From NCBI GenBank assembly GCA_030828265.1, contig JAURCW010000081.1, forward strand, positions 1 through 5,808: a stretch of 5,808 nt of DNA. Direction: 5' to 3'. A model generated the notes under the pieces. It was not told the origin of the DNA and made no database searches. It saw only the letters and a list, made by a program, of their open reading frames with translations. This document shows, piece after piece, positions 1 through 5,808 of the stretch (the stretch's first letter is position 1; the number at the start of each line of letters is the position of its first letter). The translations under genes were made by a program, and so were the position numbers. The DNA is from Burkholderiales bacterium. GTDB taxonomy: Bacteria; Pseudomonadota; Gammaproteobacteria; Burkholderiales; Burkholderiaceae_A.

Positions 1-71
1 CCCGGCTGCCAGTGCAAAGCCTCTGAGGGAGGCCTAAGCGCAGATAAAGGCGGGGTGGCGGGCGCATTCAT
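1..71 (-). CDS. Possible N-terminus of a divergent gene, partial (uncertain)
   Basis: An ATG at 71-69 on the minus strand opens a frame that stays open to the left edge of the window, beginning MNAPATPPLSAL and rich in Pro and Ala. Betaproteobacterial proteins often begin in this style, and a gene divergent from the adenosyltransferase would leave about 39 bp between the two starts. Against it: there is no clear Shine-Dalgarno just upstream of the ATG, 23 open codons is weak evidence in G+C-rich DNA, and plus-strand frames through the same bases are also open. I do not recognise the product. Confidence 0.2.
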   Translation of the reverse strand, partial: MNAPATPPLSALRPPSEALHWQP

Positions 72-79
72 AAGTGAAT
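66..79. repeat. Short inverted repeat ATTCA-TAAG-TGAAT
   Basis: Perfect 5-base arms (66-70 and 75-79) flank a 4-base centre, 32 bases before the adenosyltransferase ATG. The position would suit an operator, but the arms are short and AT-rich symmetry of this size arises by chance. No known operator consensus is matched. Confidence 0.25.
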
Positions 80-105
80 TGTAGGCCTAGAAGCGTCTAC
101 ACTCC

Positions 106-109
106 GGAG
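106..109 (+). promoter_or_regulatory. Close-set Shine-Dalgarno of the adenosyltransferase gene
   Basis: GGAG at 106-109 is the only ribosome-binding-like sequence before the ATG at 111, and just one base separates them; 5-9 bases is usual. No ATG, GTG or TTG occurs in frame between the upstream TGA at 75-77 and this ATG. The conserved ATP-binding motif begins at residue 12, which leaves no room for a later start. The start is therefore forced even though the spacing is poor. Confidence 0.4.
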
Positions 110-110
110 A

Positions 111-764
111 ATGACTGAGAAAAACCGCCTAACTCGCATTGTTACTCGCTCCGGTGATGACGGTCACTCGGGGCTTGCCGACGGAAGCCGACTGCCCAAA
201 GACCATGAGCGATTTGAAGCCATTGGCGATGTCGATGAACTCAACAGCGTTCTGGGAATGCTTCGGGCCGAGGTGCAGTCTGCACAGGCCGCAACCCCGA
301 ACGGACCGCAGGACCAGGGACTGTCGGATGTCGATAACCTTCTTGAGGCGATTCAGCATGACCTTTTCGACCTGGGCGGCGAGCTTGCCATGCCCGGGCA
401 CGAGGTGCTCCAAAGCGAGCGACTGCTAAGCCTTGATGAAGCCATTGATGCCATTAACGCCACACTGCCCAGTCTTAGGGAGTTTATTCTTCCCGGTGGC
501 AGTCGAGCCGCCGGCGTATGCCACCTGGCCCGTACAGTAACTCGGCGCGCCGAGCGGCGCCTGGTGTCGCTGAACCGTGCGCTTGCCCATGCGGGCCAGC
601 CCGCCTGCCGGGCCAGCCTTCAGCACTACCTAAACCGACTTTCAGACTTGTTGTTCGTGCTCTCACGGCAACTCAACAAGCTTCAGGGCGTAACCGACGT
701 TTACTGGCGTAACCGCCCAAGCCCTGCTAAAGCATCAAGCCTGCGCCGTTCCTCCGACGGTTAG
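111..764 (+). CDS. ATP:cob(I)alamin adenosyltransferase, PduO type
   Basis: This enzyme transfers the 5'-deoxyadenosyl group of ATP to cob(I)alamin, giving adenosylcobalamin in the cytoplasm, for cobalamin salvage or supply to B12-dependent enzymes. The 217 residues carry the PduO-family signatures in order: the N-terminal ATP-binding segment [16 protein letters not shown] (12-27), [11 protein letters not shown] (39-49), FILPGG (125-130), the Arg/Glu-rich helix [10 protein letters not shown] (141-150), [14 protein letters not shown] (173-186) and the terminal DVYW (196-199). PduO-type enzymes are usually about 185-200 residues. Here an 18-residue polar, basic tail follows DVYW and its coding sequence runs antisense into the 3' end of tldD. 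The ATG at 111 is the only possible start, with a very close GGAG. No cobalamin riboswitch is visible in the 110 bp upstream. The family is clear, but which B12 enzyme it serves cannot be told from this window. CobA- and EutT-type adenosyltransferases lack these motifs. Confidence 0.95.
   Translation: MTEKNRLTRIVTRSGDDGHSGLADGSRLPKDHERFEAIGDVDELNSVLGMLRAEVQSAQAATPNGPQDQGLSDVDNLLEAIQHDLFDLGGELAMPGHEVLQSERLLSLDEAIDAINATLPSLREFILPGGSRAAGVCHLARTVTRRAERRLVSLNRALAHAGQPACRASLQHYLNRLSDLLFVLSRQLNKLQGVTDVYWRNRPSPAKASSLRRSSDG
735..764. other. 30-bp convergent overlap of two 3' ends
   Basis: The plus-strand adenosyltransferase stops with TAG at 762-764, while the minus-strand tldD stops with TGA at 737-735. 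The overlap encodes the last nine residues of the adenosyltransferase (end of its variable basic tail) and the last nine of TldD, whose conserved end is VGGTA. The TldD side is therefore constrained, and the adenosyltransferase tail appears to have read into it. There is no room between the genes for a separate terminator, so any transcript end must lie inside the opposing gene. Confidence 0.85.
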
Positions 765-2234
765 CCCTTCAATTCGAAGTGTGGGCTGGCCCACGCCCAC
801 CGGCACGCTCTGCCCTTCCTTACCGCAAGTTCCAATGCCCGGGTCAAGCGCAAGATCGTTACCTATGCGGGTGACGCGAGTGAGTGCATCAGGGCCATTG
901 CCAATGATGGTCGCTCCCTTCACGGGGAACTGAATCTTGCCCTTCTCCACCCAGTAAGCCTCCGAGGCCGTGAAGACAAACTTCCCACTGGTGATGTCGA
1001 CCTGCCCACCACCGAAGTTCACGGCATAAAGGCCACGGTCGAGCGAAGCAACAATGTCTTCGGGGGACTCTTTTCCGGCAAGCATGAAGGTGTTGGTCAT
1101 GCGCGGCATTGGAAGATGGGCGTAGGACTCACGACGACCATTGCCGGTCACGGGGACTTTCATGAGCCGAGCATTGAGACTGTCTTGAAGGTAGCCACGC
1201 AAAATACCGTCCTCAATGAGCACATTGCGCTGGGTGGGATTGGCCTCATCGTCAATGTTTAGCGAGCCGCGGCGATCGGGCAGGCTTCCATCGTCCACCA
1301 CCGTGACCCCTTTGGCCGCCACCTGCTGGCCAATTCGGCCCGAAAACGCCGAAGACCCCTTGCGATTGAAATCACCCTCGAGGCCATGGCCAATGGCCTC
1401 GTGCAAGAGTACGCCTGGCCAGCCTGGGCCCAGCACGACGGGCATGGTTCCCGCGGGCGCAGGACGCGACTCAAGGTTAAGGAGCGCCTGGCGAACCGCC
1501 TCGCGGGCATGACCCAGGGCACGGTCTTGACTGAAATACGAGAGCGAAGAACGGCCTCCACCTCCACTTGATCCCTGCTCGCGGCGGCCATTTTGCTCGG
1601 CGATGACCGAGACCGAGAGCCGAACCAGAGGGCGAACATCGGCCGCAATACGGCCATCGCTTCGGGCCACAAGCACCACCTCGTATTCGCCAGCGAGCGA
1701 GGCCATTACCTGGATAACACGTGGGTCCATGGCGCGGGCTGCCTTATCAATGGCCTGAAGCAGCTCAACCTTTTCCGCCGCCGACAACGCCGCAAGCGGA
1801 TTGTCCGCCGAGTAAAGAGGGGGGCGTGGCGCCTCAAGTAGATGGCGGCCCTTACCCAGTCGCTTTTGCTGGCCCGCAACCCGAACAGCCACCGAGCCTG
1901 AGCCGGCACGGGCAATCGAACGTGTTGTGCGTGCTGCCTCAAGCAAGGCCTTGGGACTTAGGATGTCGCTGTAGGCAAAGGCGGTCTTCTCGCCTGAGAT
2001 GGCCCGCACGCCAACACCCTGGTCGATGGAATAGCTTCCTGATTTAACAATGCCCTCCTCCATCCCCCAGGCCTCAGCCTGGCTGTACTGAAAGTAAAGG
2101 TCGCTGTCATCGATACGGTGAGCATGCATCTCCGCAATGGCATCGAGAAGCATGGCCTCGGTGAGCCCATGGGGCTCAAGCAGCAGCCGCTGAGCGGTGG
2201 ATAAGGCAGCAATGGCAGCATCCGTCGGGGTCAT
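735..2234 (-). CDS. tldD: Metalloprotease subunit TldD
   Basis: TldD is the zinc-bearing half of the TldD/TldE (PmbA) peptidase, a cytoplasmic heterodimer that in E. coli matures microcin B17 and degrades unfolded peptides such as CcdA. Counted from the ATG at 2234 the protein has 499 residues, a little longer than E. coli TldD. Family marks in order are DLYFQ (about 45-49), the glycine-rich [20 protein letters not shown] (68-87), [14 protein letters not shown] (215-228), the HExxxH metal motif HEAIGH (278-283) followed by GLEGD, and the C-terminal [18 protein letters not shown] (468-485), whose Cys belongs to the conserved metal-site region. It ends VGGTAQA, close to the usual family end. 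A TTG six bases upstream (2240) is in frame, but AAGGAG at 2250-2245 lies 10 bases before the ATG and only 4 before the TTG, so the ATG is preferred. The ATG overlaps the stop of the amidase gene as ATGA, so translational coupling is likely. The partner TldE is not in this window. The 3' end overlaps the convergent adenosyltransferase gene by 30 bp. Confidence 0.97.
   Translation of the reverse strand: MTPTDAAIAALSTAQRLLLEPHGLTEAMLLDAIAEMHAHRIDDSDLYFQYSQAEAWGMEEGIVKSGSYSIDQGVGVRAISGEKTAFAYSDILSPKALLEAARTTRSIARAGSGSVAVRVAGQQKRLGKGRHLLEAPRPPLYSADNPLAALSAAEKVELLQAIDKAARAMDPRVIQVMASLAGEYEVVLVARSDGRIAADVRPLVRLSVSVIAEQNGRREQGSSGGGGRSSLSYFSQDRALGHAREAVRQALLNLESRPAPAGTMPVVLGPGWPGVLLHEAIGHGLEGDFNRKGSSAFSGRIGQQVAAKGVTVVDDGSLPDRRGSLNIDDEANPTQRNVLIEDGILRGYLQDSLNARLMKVPVTGNGRRESYAHLPMPRMTNTFMLAGKESPEDIVASLDRGLYAVNFGGGQVDITSGKFVFTASEAYWVEKGKIQFPVKGATIIGNGPDALTRVTRIGNDLALDPGIGTCGKEGQSVPVGVGQPTLRIEGLTVGGTAQA
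779..796 (+). other. Hairpin just downstream of the adenosyltransferase stop
   Basis: GTGTGGG (779-785) can pair with CCCACGC (790-796) around the loop CTGG, giving 7 pairs of which one is G-U. It begins 15 bases after the adenosyltransferase stop, where a terminator would be expected. No T-run follows, so it is not a standard intrinsic terminator. The bases also encode the conserved TldD motif VPVGVGQPT on the other strand, which by itself accounts for much of the symmetry. Confidence 0.25.
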
Positions 2235-3100
2235 GAGCAAGGCTCTCCTTTGATTAAGCGGGGCAGTTGAAGCGCCGAATGGCGATGGCGCAAAGCGGGT
2301 AAGTTTAGGCGAACCTTCTCGGTGAGGCCAGGATCAACCTTGGCAAGTGCAAGCCCTTCCCCCTGTTTGCAGCAGGCAACGATCGTGCCCCATGGGTCGA
2401 TGACCATGCTATGGCCCCAAGTGGCCCGACCATTGGAGTGCTGGCCTCCTTGAGCGCTTGCCACCAGCCAGCACTGATTCTCAATCGCCCGGGCCCGCAA
2501 AAGAATCTCCCAGTGCGCCTGGCCCGTCGTAAAGGTGAAGGCAGCGGGCAAGACAATAAGATCGAGTGGGCTGGGACTGCTAAGGCTTCGAAAAAACTCT
2601 GGAAACCGCAGGTCGTAGCAGACCGAAAGGCCCGTTCTGCCCGCCAAGGTGGTGCAGGCAATAGGTTGGGTTCCTGGAACAAGACTTCTGGCCTCGTCAT
2701 ATCGCTCCTTGCCGTTATCGAAGGCAAAGAGATGCAGCTTGTCGTAGCGGGCAAGTTCAACACCTTTGGGGTCGTAGACCAACACGGTGTTGAAGACACG
2801 ATCAGGGTCGGGGGATCGAATAGGAAGGGTGCCAGCAACAAGGGTTATACCAAGCTCGGCGGCCAGAGCGGACAGCTGATTCTGAATAGGGCTTTCCGAG
2901 CCTAATCCGTGGGGCTCAGCGACCCTGCACTTATCGCGATCATCATGACCAAAAATGGCAAAGAACTCGGGCAGAACGACCATGCTGGCCCCAAGGTTGA
3001 CCGCCTGTCGGATTAGCCGCTCCGCGGTTGCAAGGTTCTCATCAACACGGGCGCCAGAGACCATCTGAACGGCCGCAATGGTGTAGGGCTCTGGACTCAT
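2231..3100 (-). CDS. Carbon-nitrogen hydrolase, Nit1/YbeM-type amidase
   Basis: This is a nitrilase-superfamily amidase in the Nit branch. The best-known members (mammalian Nit1, E. coli YbeM) hydrolyse deaminated glutathione as a metabolite-repair step, and the related Nit2 is an omega-amidase. The protein has 289 residues, about normal for the family. The Glu-Lys-Cys catalytic triad is complete: E45 in VVLPEFF, K121 in YDKLHLF and C161 in [10 protein letters not shown]. Other conserved stretches are [20 protein letters not shown] (185-204), [13 protein letters not shown] (207-219) and [10 protein letters not shown] (229-238), which match the Nit1-like pattern better than true nitrilases or beta-ureidopropionase. 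No signal peptide is seen, so it is probably cytoplasmic. The ATG at 3100 lies 5 bp after the stop of the YhdP-like gene. Only a weak AAGG (3115-3112) precedes it, so coupling to upstream translation is likely. The stop overlaps the tldD start. The exact substrate cannot be fixed from sequence. Confidence 0.93.
   Translation of the reverse strand: MSPEPYTIAAVQMVSGARVDENLATAERLIRQAVNLGASMVVLPEFFAIFGHDDRDKCRVAEPHGLGSESPIQNQLSALAAELGITLVAGTLPIRSPDPDRVFNTVLVYDPKGVELARYDKLHLFAFDNGKERYDEARSLVPGTQPIACTTLAGRTGLSVCYDLRFPEFFRSLSSPSPLDLIVLPAAFTFTTGQAHWEILLRARAIENQCWLVASAQGGQHSNGRATWGHSMVIDPWGTIVACCKQGEGLALAKVDPGLTEKVRLNLPALRHRHSALQLPRLIKGEPCS
2245..2250 (-). promoter_or_regulatory. Shine-Dalgarno that decides the tldD start
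   Basis: On the minus strand AAGGAG lies at 2250-2245, inside the 3' end of the amidase gene. It leaves a 10-base spacer to the ATG at 2234 but only 4 bases to the in-frame TTG at 2240. It is the strongest ribosome-binding site in the operon section visible here. It supports the ATG start and the 4-bp ATGA overlap. Confidence 0.65.
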
Positions 3101-3105
3101 GAGGG

Positions 3106-5808
3106 CTAAGGCCTTGGCAAGGGGGTTGGAGCAACCGGAGCAGACCTTGACGAGCCGGGAGTGTCGCTTGACTGGCCTGGGTCGGAAGGAATCCGGCGTG
3201 GCAGAGACTTCACCGACGGGTCATCCCATTTTCCCGTGACCTCAAACTCATAGGCCAGGGTCTGTCGAAGAGGGTCACGAAGCACATACTGGGCAAGGAT
3301 ACTCCCGAGGCCGACGGCGGGGTTCACCAAGGCGTAGCCCAGCGAGGCGAGGCCGGCATTGAGTTCAGGAAGCACCAATACATGGAGAGCCTGGGTCTCG
3401 TTCAAGATATTGGCCGAGCCCTCGAGAAAGACCGAGGCCTGCACCCCCACAAGCCGAAGGTTTGTCGTCTTCGCCAGACCCGACTCAAAACTTACATTGC
3501 CTCGCACCCGCTCGAAATTAAAGCCTTCGGAGAAAATATCGCGAAAGTCGAGCGCGATACGCTTAGGCAGTGACTGAAGGTTGATCACACTGACAAGCTT
3601 TCCAATACCGGGGTCGGCCTTTAAAAATTGGCCCGACTGCAGGTCAAGATCAAGCTGGCCATTGAAGCCCCCAAGCTGAAAGTCAATGGGCGCACCAGGC
3701 CAGCCCACGTTGCCACGAATGCTTCCCGGCGTTGCTCGTAAGAGGCCCGGGTAACCCAAACGGTCAAGCAGACGCCCGCCATTGCTAACCGAAAGTACAA
3801 AATTCAATCGGGTCTGGGAGGGGCCCAGAGGGTCAGCAGGACTTACCGCCGCCCATTGACCCGAACCCTCAAACCGGGCCTGCGGATTCTCAATAACGAG
3901 GCTCGCAATATCCCACTGTGGCTGCAAACGGGAGGGCGATGCCACAAGCGTTAGCTTTCCAAAATCTTTCTGACCGCGTCGGAAGTCCTCAGCCTGCAGA
4001 TCGATGCGTGGCCAACGACTCGCCTGACCGAGCGAGGTAAGCGCTGCGGGCAGCGCGAGGCCTGAGGCCACGGGGAGGTTTGATTCGGCAGTCGGACTTG
4101 GCACCAAGGCTGAGGGATTCCGAGTTGTAGCCTCGGGCTTGTCTTGCTGGCCGGGTGGCAGCCAGAGCCGACTTAAACGAGTAACCAGCATCCCCGAGGA
4201 CTCCCCCGCGGCTCGAGTCTCCGAAGGGCTTGGGTCCCAGACTAAACGACCAGCGACCTGCGCAGCATCAAGATCGACCCGCCAACGACCCATGTCGGGG
4301 GTGACCTCTGCACTGGCCCTTGAGAAGATCTGATCGGCAAACCGTACCTGCTGCGCCCGGATAAAAATGGCCTGAAGTTTTTCTTCGCCCGAGGTCTCCG
4401 ACGACCTCAACGCCGCGGGCCGGCTGGGCGGGTAGTCGAGGTATTGGTTCAGGGCGTCAAGCCAGTCATTAAGCTCAAGGCTCTCGGCCGCCACTCGCAG
4501 AACCAGCCCTTGACCAGCAGGAAGTCTGGCCTGCTCCCCCCAGCTTACGCCTGCTCGCAGTTGCTGAGGCTGACCAAACCTAGGCCGGTAAGACTCAGCC
4601 AGCCCCGAGAGTCTGTTGGCCACTGTCGTCAGCTGCCAAGACTGCTGTCTTTGCCCGGTTGCGAAGGACGTCTGGCTCATGCGCACGGACAAGGCCCAGT
4701 CCTCGTTGGCCGCCTTACCCAACGGGGCCGGAAGTGCAATGCCCATGCCCACAAGGTTCGAGCCAATCTGCATCTGAATCTGAGAGCGCCTAATGTCGGC
4801 CTCCAGCTGATAGCTTGAGGCGCCACTGACAACCGCCTTTGAGAGCGGAAGTCCGATGGCATCGCGAAGCCAGCCCACCAGCTCAACCGACTGAAAATTT
4901 CCCTGGGCAACAAGACGTGAGACCGCAGGCGACTGGATACCCGGCGTCGGTTCTTCACCCATCGATAGCCGGGTGACGCCCCCAAGCGAGCGAGCCTGCA
5001 TGGCCATGAAGTGAAAGCCTTGGTCAGAAAAAAGCAGTCTGCCCTCGAGCTGGCTTAAAGGAGGAAGGCTGCCCCCAAGCTTAAGCCCTGAGCCTTTCAA
5101 GGCGAGCTCACCATTCACGGTTGTGTCCGATGCCCGGTTCAATGGGACTCGAAGGTCGAGGGCCAGACGGGCTTGCCCAGTGGCCTCGGCATCATCGAGC
5201 GCCTGGCCGAGCCAGCGGCGTACGGGCGACTGGTTGGCTGTCTGAACCATGCCAGCAAGATCGCCCGCGATATCTCCAGTCACGGTGAGAAGGGGGTCCT
5301 TTGAGAGCATGTCGAGAATCTCGCCACGCGCCTGAACAATAGGCGCCTGCCCAAGAAAGGCCCTACGACCAATGAATCGTAAGCTTGGTCCGTCAAAATA
5401 AAGGTCAATGTCGGCCGACTGAATATCCGGCCAGCCACGGGCAAAAATAAGGCGCTGGTTCTCAAGCCGAAGTTCTGCCTTAAAAAGGCCTTCGCGCCCA
5501 TCACGAAAGGGAAAGTCTTCAAGCGCTCCTCGAAGCTCGAACCGGCCCGATACGGGGCTGCCCTCGCGAATCCCTCGCTCAATCCAGGCACGCGTCTGAG
5601 GACCAATTTGCGTAGGTAACAGTTGATAAACCTGCTCGGGCAGGAGGTCGGTCAGGCTACCCACCAAGGCGGCTTGGCCAAGACCCTCACCTGAGAAGTT
5701 GTAGGAGCCCGAGAGCTTGAGTCTGGCCTGAGGCAGTTGCAGGTTGGCAGATGACAATGTGAAACTAAAGTCCGAGGGGAGCCTTGCCTGCTCCGCAAGG
5801 CTTGCCAG
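3106..5808 (-). CDS. yhdP: YhdP-like AsmA-family envelope protein (5' end missing)
   Basis: YhdP is a large AsmA-like protein anchored in the inner membrane by an N-terminal helix and spanning the periplasm. In E. coli, together with TamB and YdbH, it carries phospholipid to the outer membrane. The frame is open to the right edge of the window, so the 900 residues seen are the C-terminal part of a protein usually some 1,250-1,400 residues long. An in-frame TTG at 5757 is not the true start, because coding continues upstream through LASLAEQARLPSDF. Numbered from the edge, YhdP/DUF3971-type wording appears as IGPQTRAWIERGI (68-80), GRFELRGALEDFPF (88-101) and GWPDIQSADIDLYFDG (125-140). The AsmA-like C-terminal module covers about 690-865, with FNGQLDLDLQSGQFL, SVINLQSLP and DPLRQTLAYEFEVTGKWDDP. 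The sequence alternates polar and hydrophobic residues, as expected of repeated beta-strands. A Pro/Ser/Thr-rich linker lies near 552-597 and a Pro/Ser-rich tail at 870-900. The stop TAG is 5 bp before the amidase gene. The family is secure; the gene symbol rests on E. coli homology. Confidence 0.9.
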   Translation of the reverse strand: MASLAEQARLPSDFSFTLSSANLQLPQARLKLSGSYNFSGEGLGQAALVGSLTDLLPEQVYQLLPTQIGPQTRAWIERGIREGSPVSGRFELRGALEDFPFRDGREGLFKAELRLENQRLIFARGWPDIQSADIDLYFDGPSLRFIGRRAFLGQAPIVQARGEILDMLSKDPLLTVTGDIAGDLAGMVQTANQSPVRRWLGQALDDAEATGQARLALDLRVPLNRASDTTVNGELALKGSGLKLGGSLPPLSQLEGRLLFSDQGFHFMAMQARSLGGVTRLSMGEEPTPGIQSPAVSRLVAQGNFQSVELVGWLRDAIGLPLSKAVVSGASSYQLEADIRRSQIQMQIGSNLVGMGIALPAPLGKAANEDWALSVRMSQTSFATGQRQQSWQLTTVANRLSGLAESYRPRFGQPQQLRAGVSWGEQARLPAGQGLVLRVAAESLELNDWLDALNQYLDYPPSRPAALRSSETSGEEKLQAIFIRAQQVRFADQIFSRASAEVTPDMGRWRVDLDAAQVAGRLVWDPSPSETRAAGESSGMLVTRLSRLWLPPGQQDKPEATTRNPSALVPSPTAESNLPVASGLALPAALTSLGQASRWPRIDLQAEDFRRGQKDFGKLTLVASPSRLQPQWDIASLVIENPQARFEGSGQWAAVSPADPLGPSQTRLNFVLSVSNGGRLLDRLGYPGLLRATPGSIRGNVGWPGAPIDFQLGGFNGQLDLDLQSGQFLKADPGIGKLVSVINLQSLPKRIALDFRDIFSEGFNFERVRGNVSFESGLAKTTNLRLVGVQASVFLEGSANILNETQALHVLVLPELNAGLASLGYALVNPAVGLGSILAQYVLRDPLRQTLAYEFEVTGKWDDPSVKSLPRRIPSDPGQSSDTPGSSRSAPVAPTPLPRP

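Larger units (their letters stand above)
1..110. other. Leader upstream of the adenosyltransferase gene
   Basis: No certain gene lies here. On the plus strand, frame 1 is open from the edge to a TAG at 82-84 and frame 2 to a TAA at 35-37, so an upstream gene could end here, but neither short tail is recognisable. On the minus strand an ATG at 71-69 opens a frame to the edge (listed separately). The stretch holds a small hairpin (GCCTC 19-23 with GAGGC 29-33, no T-run after it), an inverted repeat ATTCA-TAAG-TGAAT at 66-79, the palindrome TAGGCCTA at 82-89 and the palindrome CTCCGGAG at 102-109. No convincing sigma-70 promoter is visible. The best -10-like hexamer is TACACT at 98-103 (4 of 6 matches) and it lacks a good -35. 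Confidence 0.5.

Noticed and set aside
8..14. GCCAGTG, resembling a short motif of cobalamin riboswitches, upstream of a B12 gene
   Set aside because: It has one mismatch to GCCACTG. The longer B12-box consensus and the expected multi-stem fold are not seen in the 110 bp available, so there is no support for a riboswitch.
19..33. Hairpin GCCTC/GAGGC as a terminator of an upstream gene
   Set aside because: The stem is only five base pairs, no T-run follows, and no upstream gene can be established from the bases shown.
1259..1672. 137-codon minus-strand frame within tldD
   Set aside because: It is a shifted frame of tldD across the conserved HExxxH region. The real frame carries the family motifs and this one shows nothing recognisable.
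2411..2905. 164-codon open frame on the plus strand
   Set aside because: It lies wholly antisense to the amidase gene, whose catalytic triad and conserved motifs are intact. Its translation shows no recognisable domain, and long antisense frames are common in G+C-rich genes.
4444..4818. 124-codon plus-strand frame
   Set aside because: It is antisense to the YhdP-like gene, with no domain signature and no convincing ribosome-binding site.
5755..5757. TTG as the start of the YhdP-like gene
   Set aside because: The frame stays open to the right edge, the upstream codons continue in similar protein style, and family members are much longer with an N-terminal membrane helix that is absent here. 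The gene is simply cut by the window.

Overview
This window looks like core chromosome from a Gram-negative proteobacterium, most likely a betaproteobacterium of Burkholderiales type. The reasons are the moderately high G+C (high 50s percent by eye), the wording of the AsmA/YhdP-type protein, and the gene order yhdP-like, nitrilase-family amidase, tldD, which I recall as a common betaproteobacterial arrangement. This is inference from memory, not a search. I see no mobile element, CRISPR array, tRNA, rRNA or sign of foreign DNA.

Layout: positions 1-110 are a short leader with no certain gene. A small reading frame on the minus strand runs off the left edge and might be a divergent gene. Positions 111-764 (+) encode a PduO-type ATP:cob(I)alamin adenosyltransferase. 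The other three genes are all on the minus strand and read right to left: a YhdP-like AsmA-family envelope protein (3106-5808, its N-terminus lost beyond the right edge), a carbon-nitrogen hydrolase of the Nit1/YbeM type (2231-3100), and the metalloprotease subunit TldD (735-2234). The first pair is separated by 5 bp and the second overlaps by 4 bp (ATGA), so they almost certainly form one operon. tldD and the adenosyltransferase gene converge and overlap by 30 bp at their 3' ends.

How they fit together: the three operon genes have no obvious shared pathway. By family knowledge YhdP moves phospholipid toward the outer membrane, the Nit amidase repairs deaminated glutathione or a similar omega-amide, and TldD is half of the TldD/TldE peptidase whose partner is not in this window. 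The adenosyltransferase makes adenosylcobalamin and is a separate transcription unit.

No undescribed system is visible. The points worth a second look are small: the convergent 3' overlap, the Shine-Dalgarno pressed against the adenosyltransferase start, the tldD start choice, the short symmetric elements in the leader, and the Pro/Ser-rich linker and tail of the YhdP-like protein.
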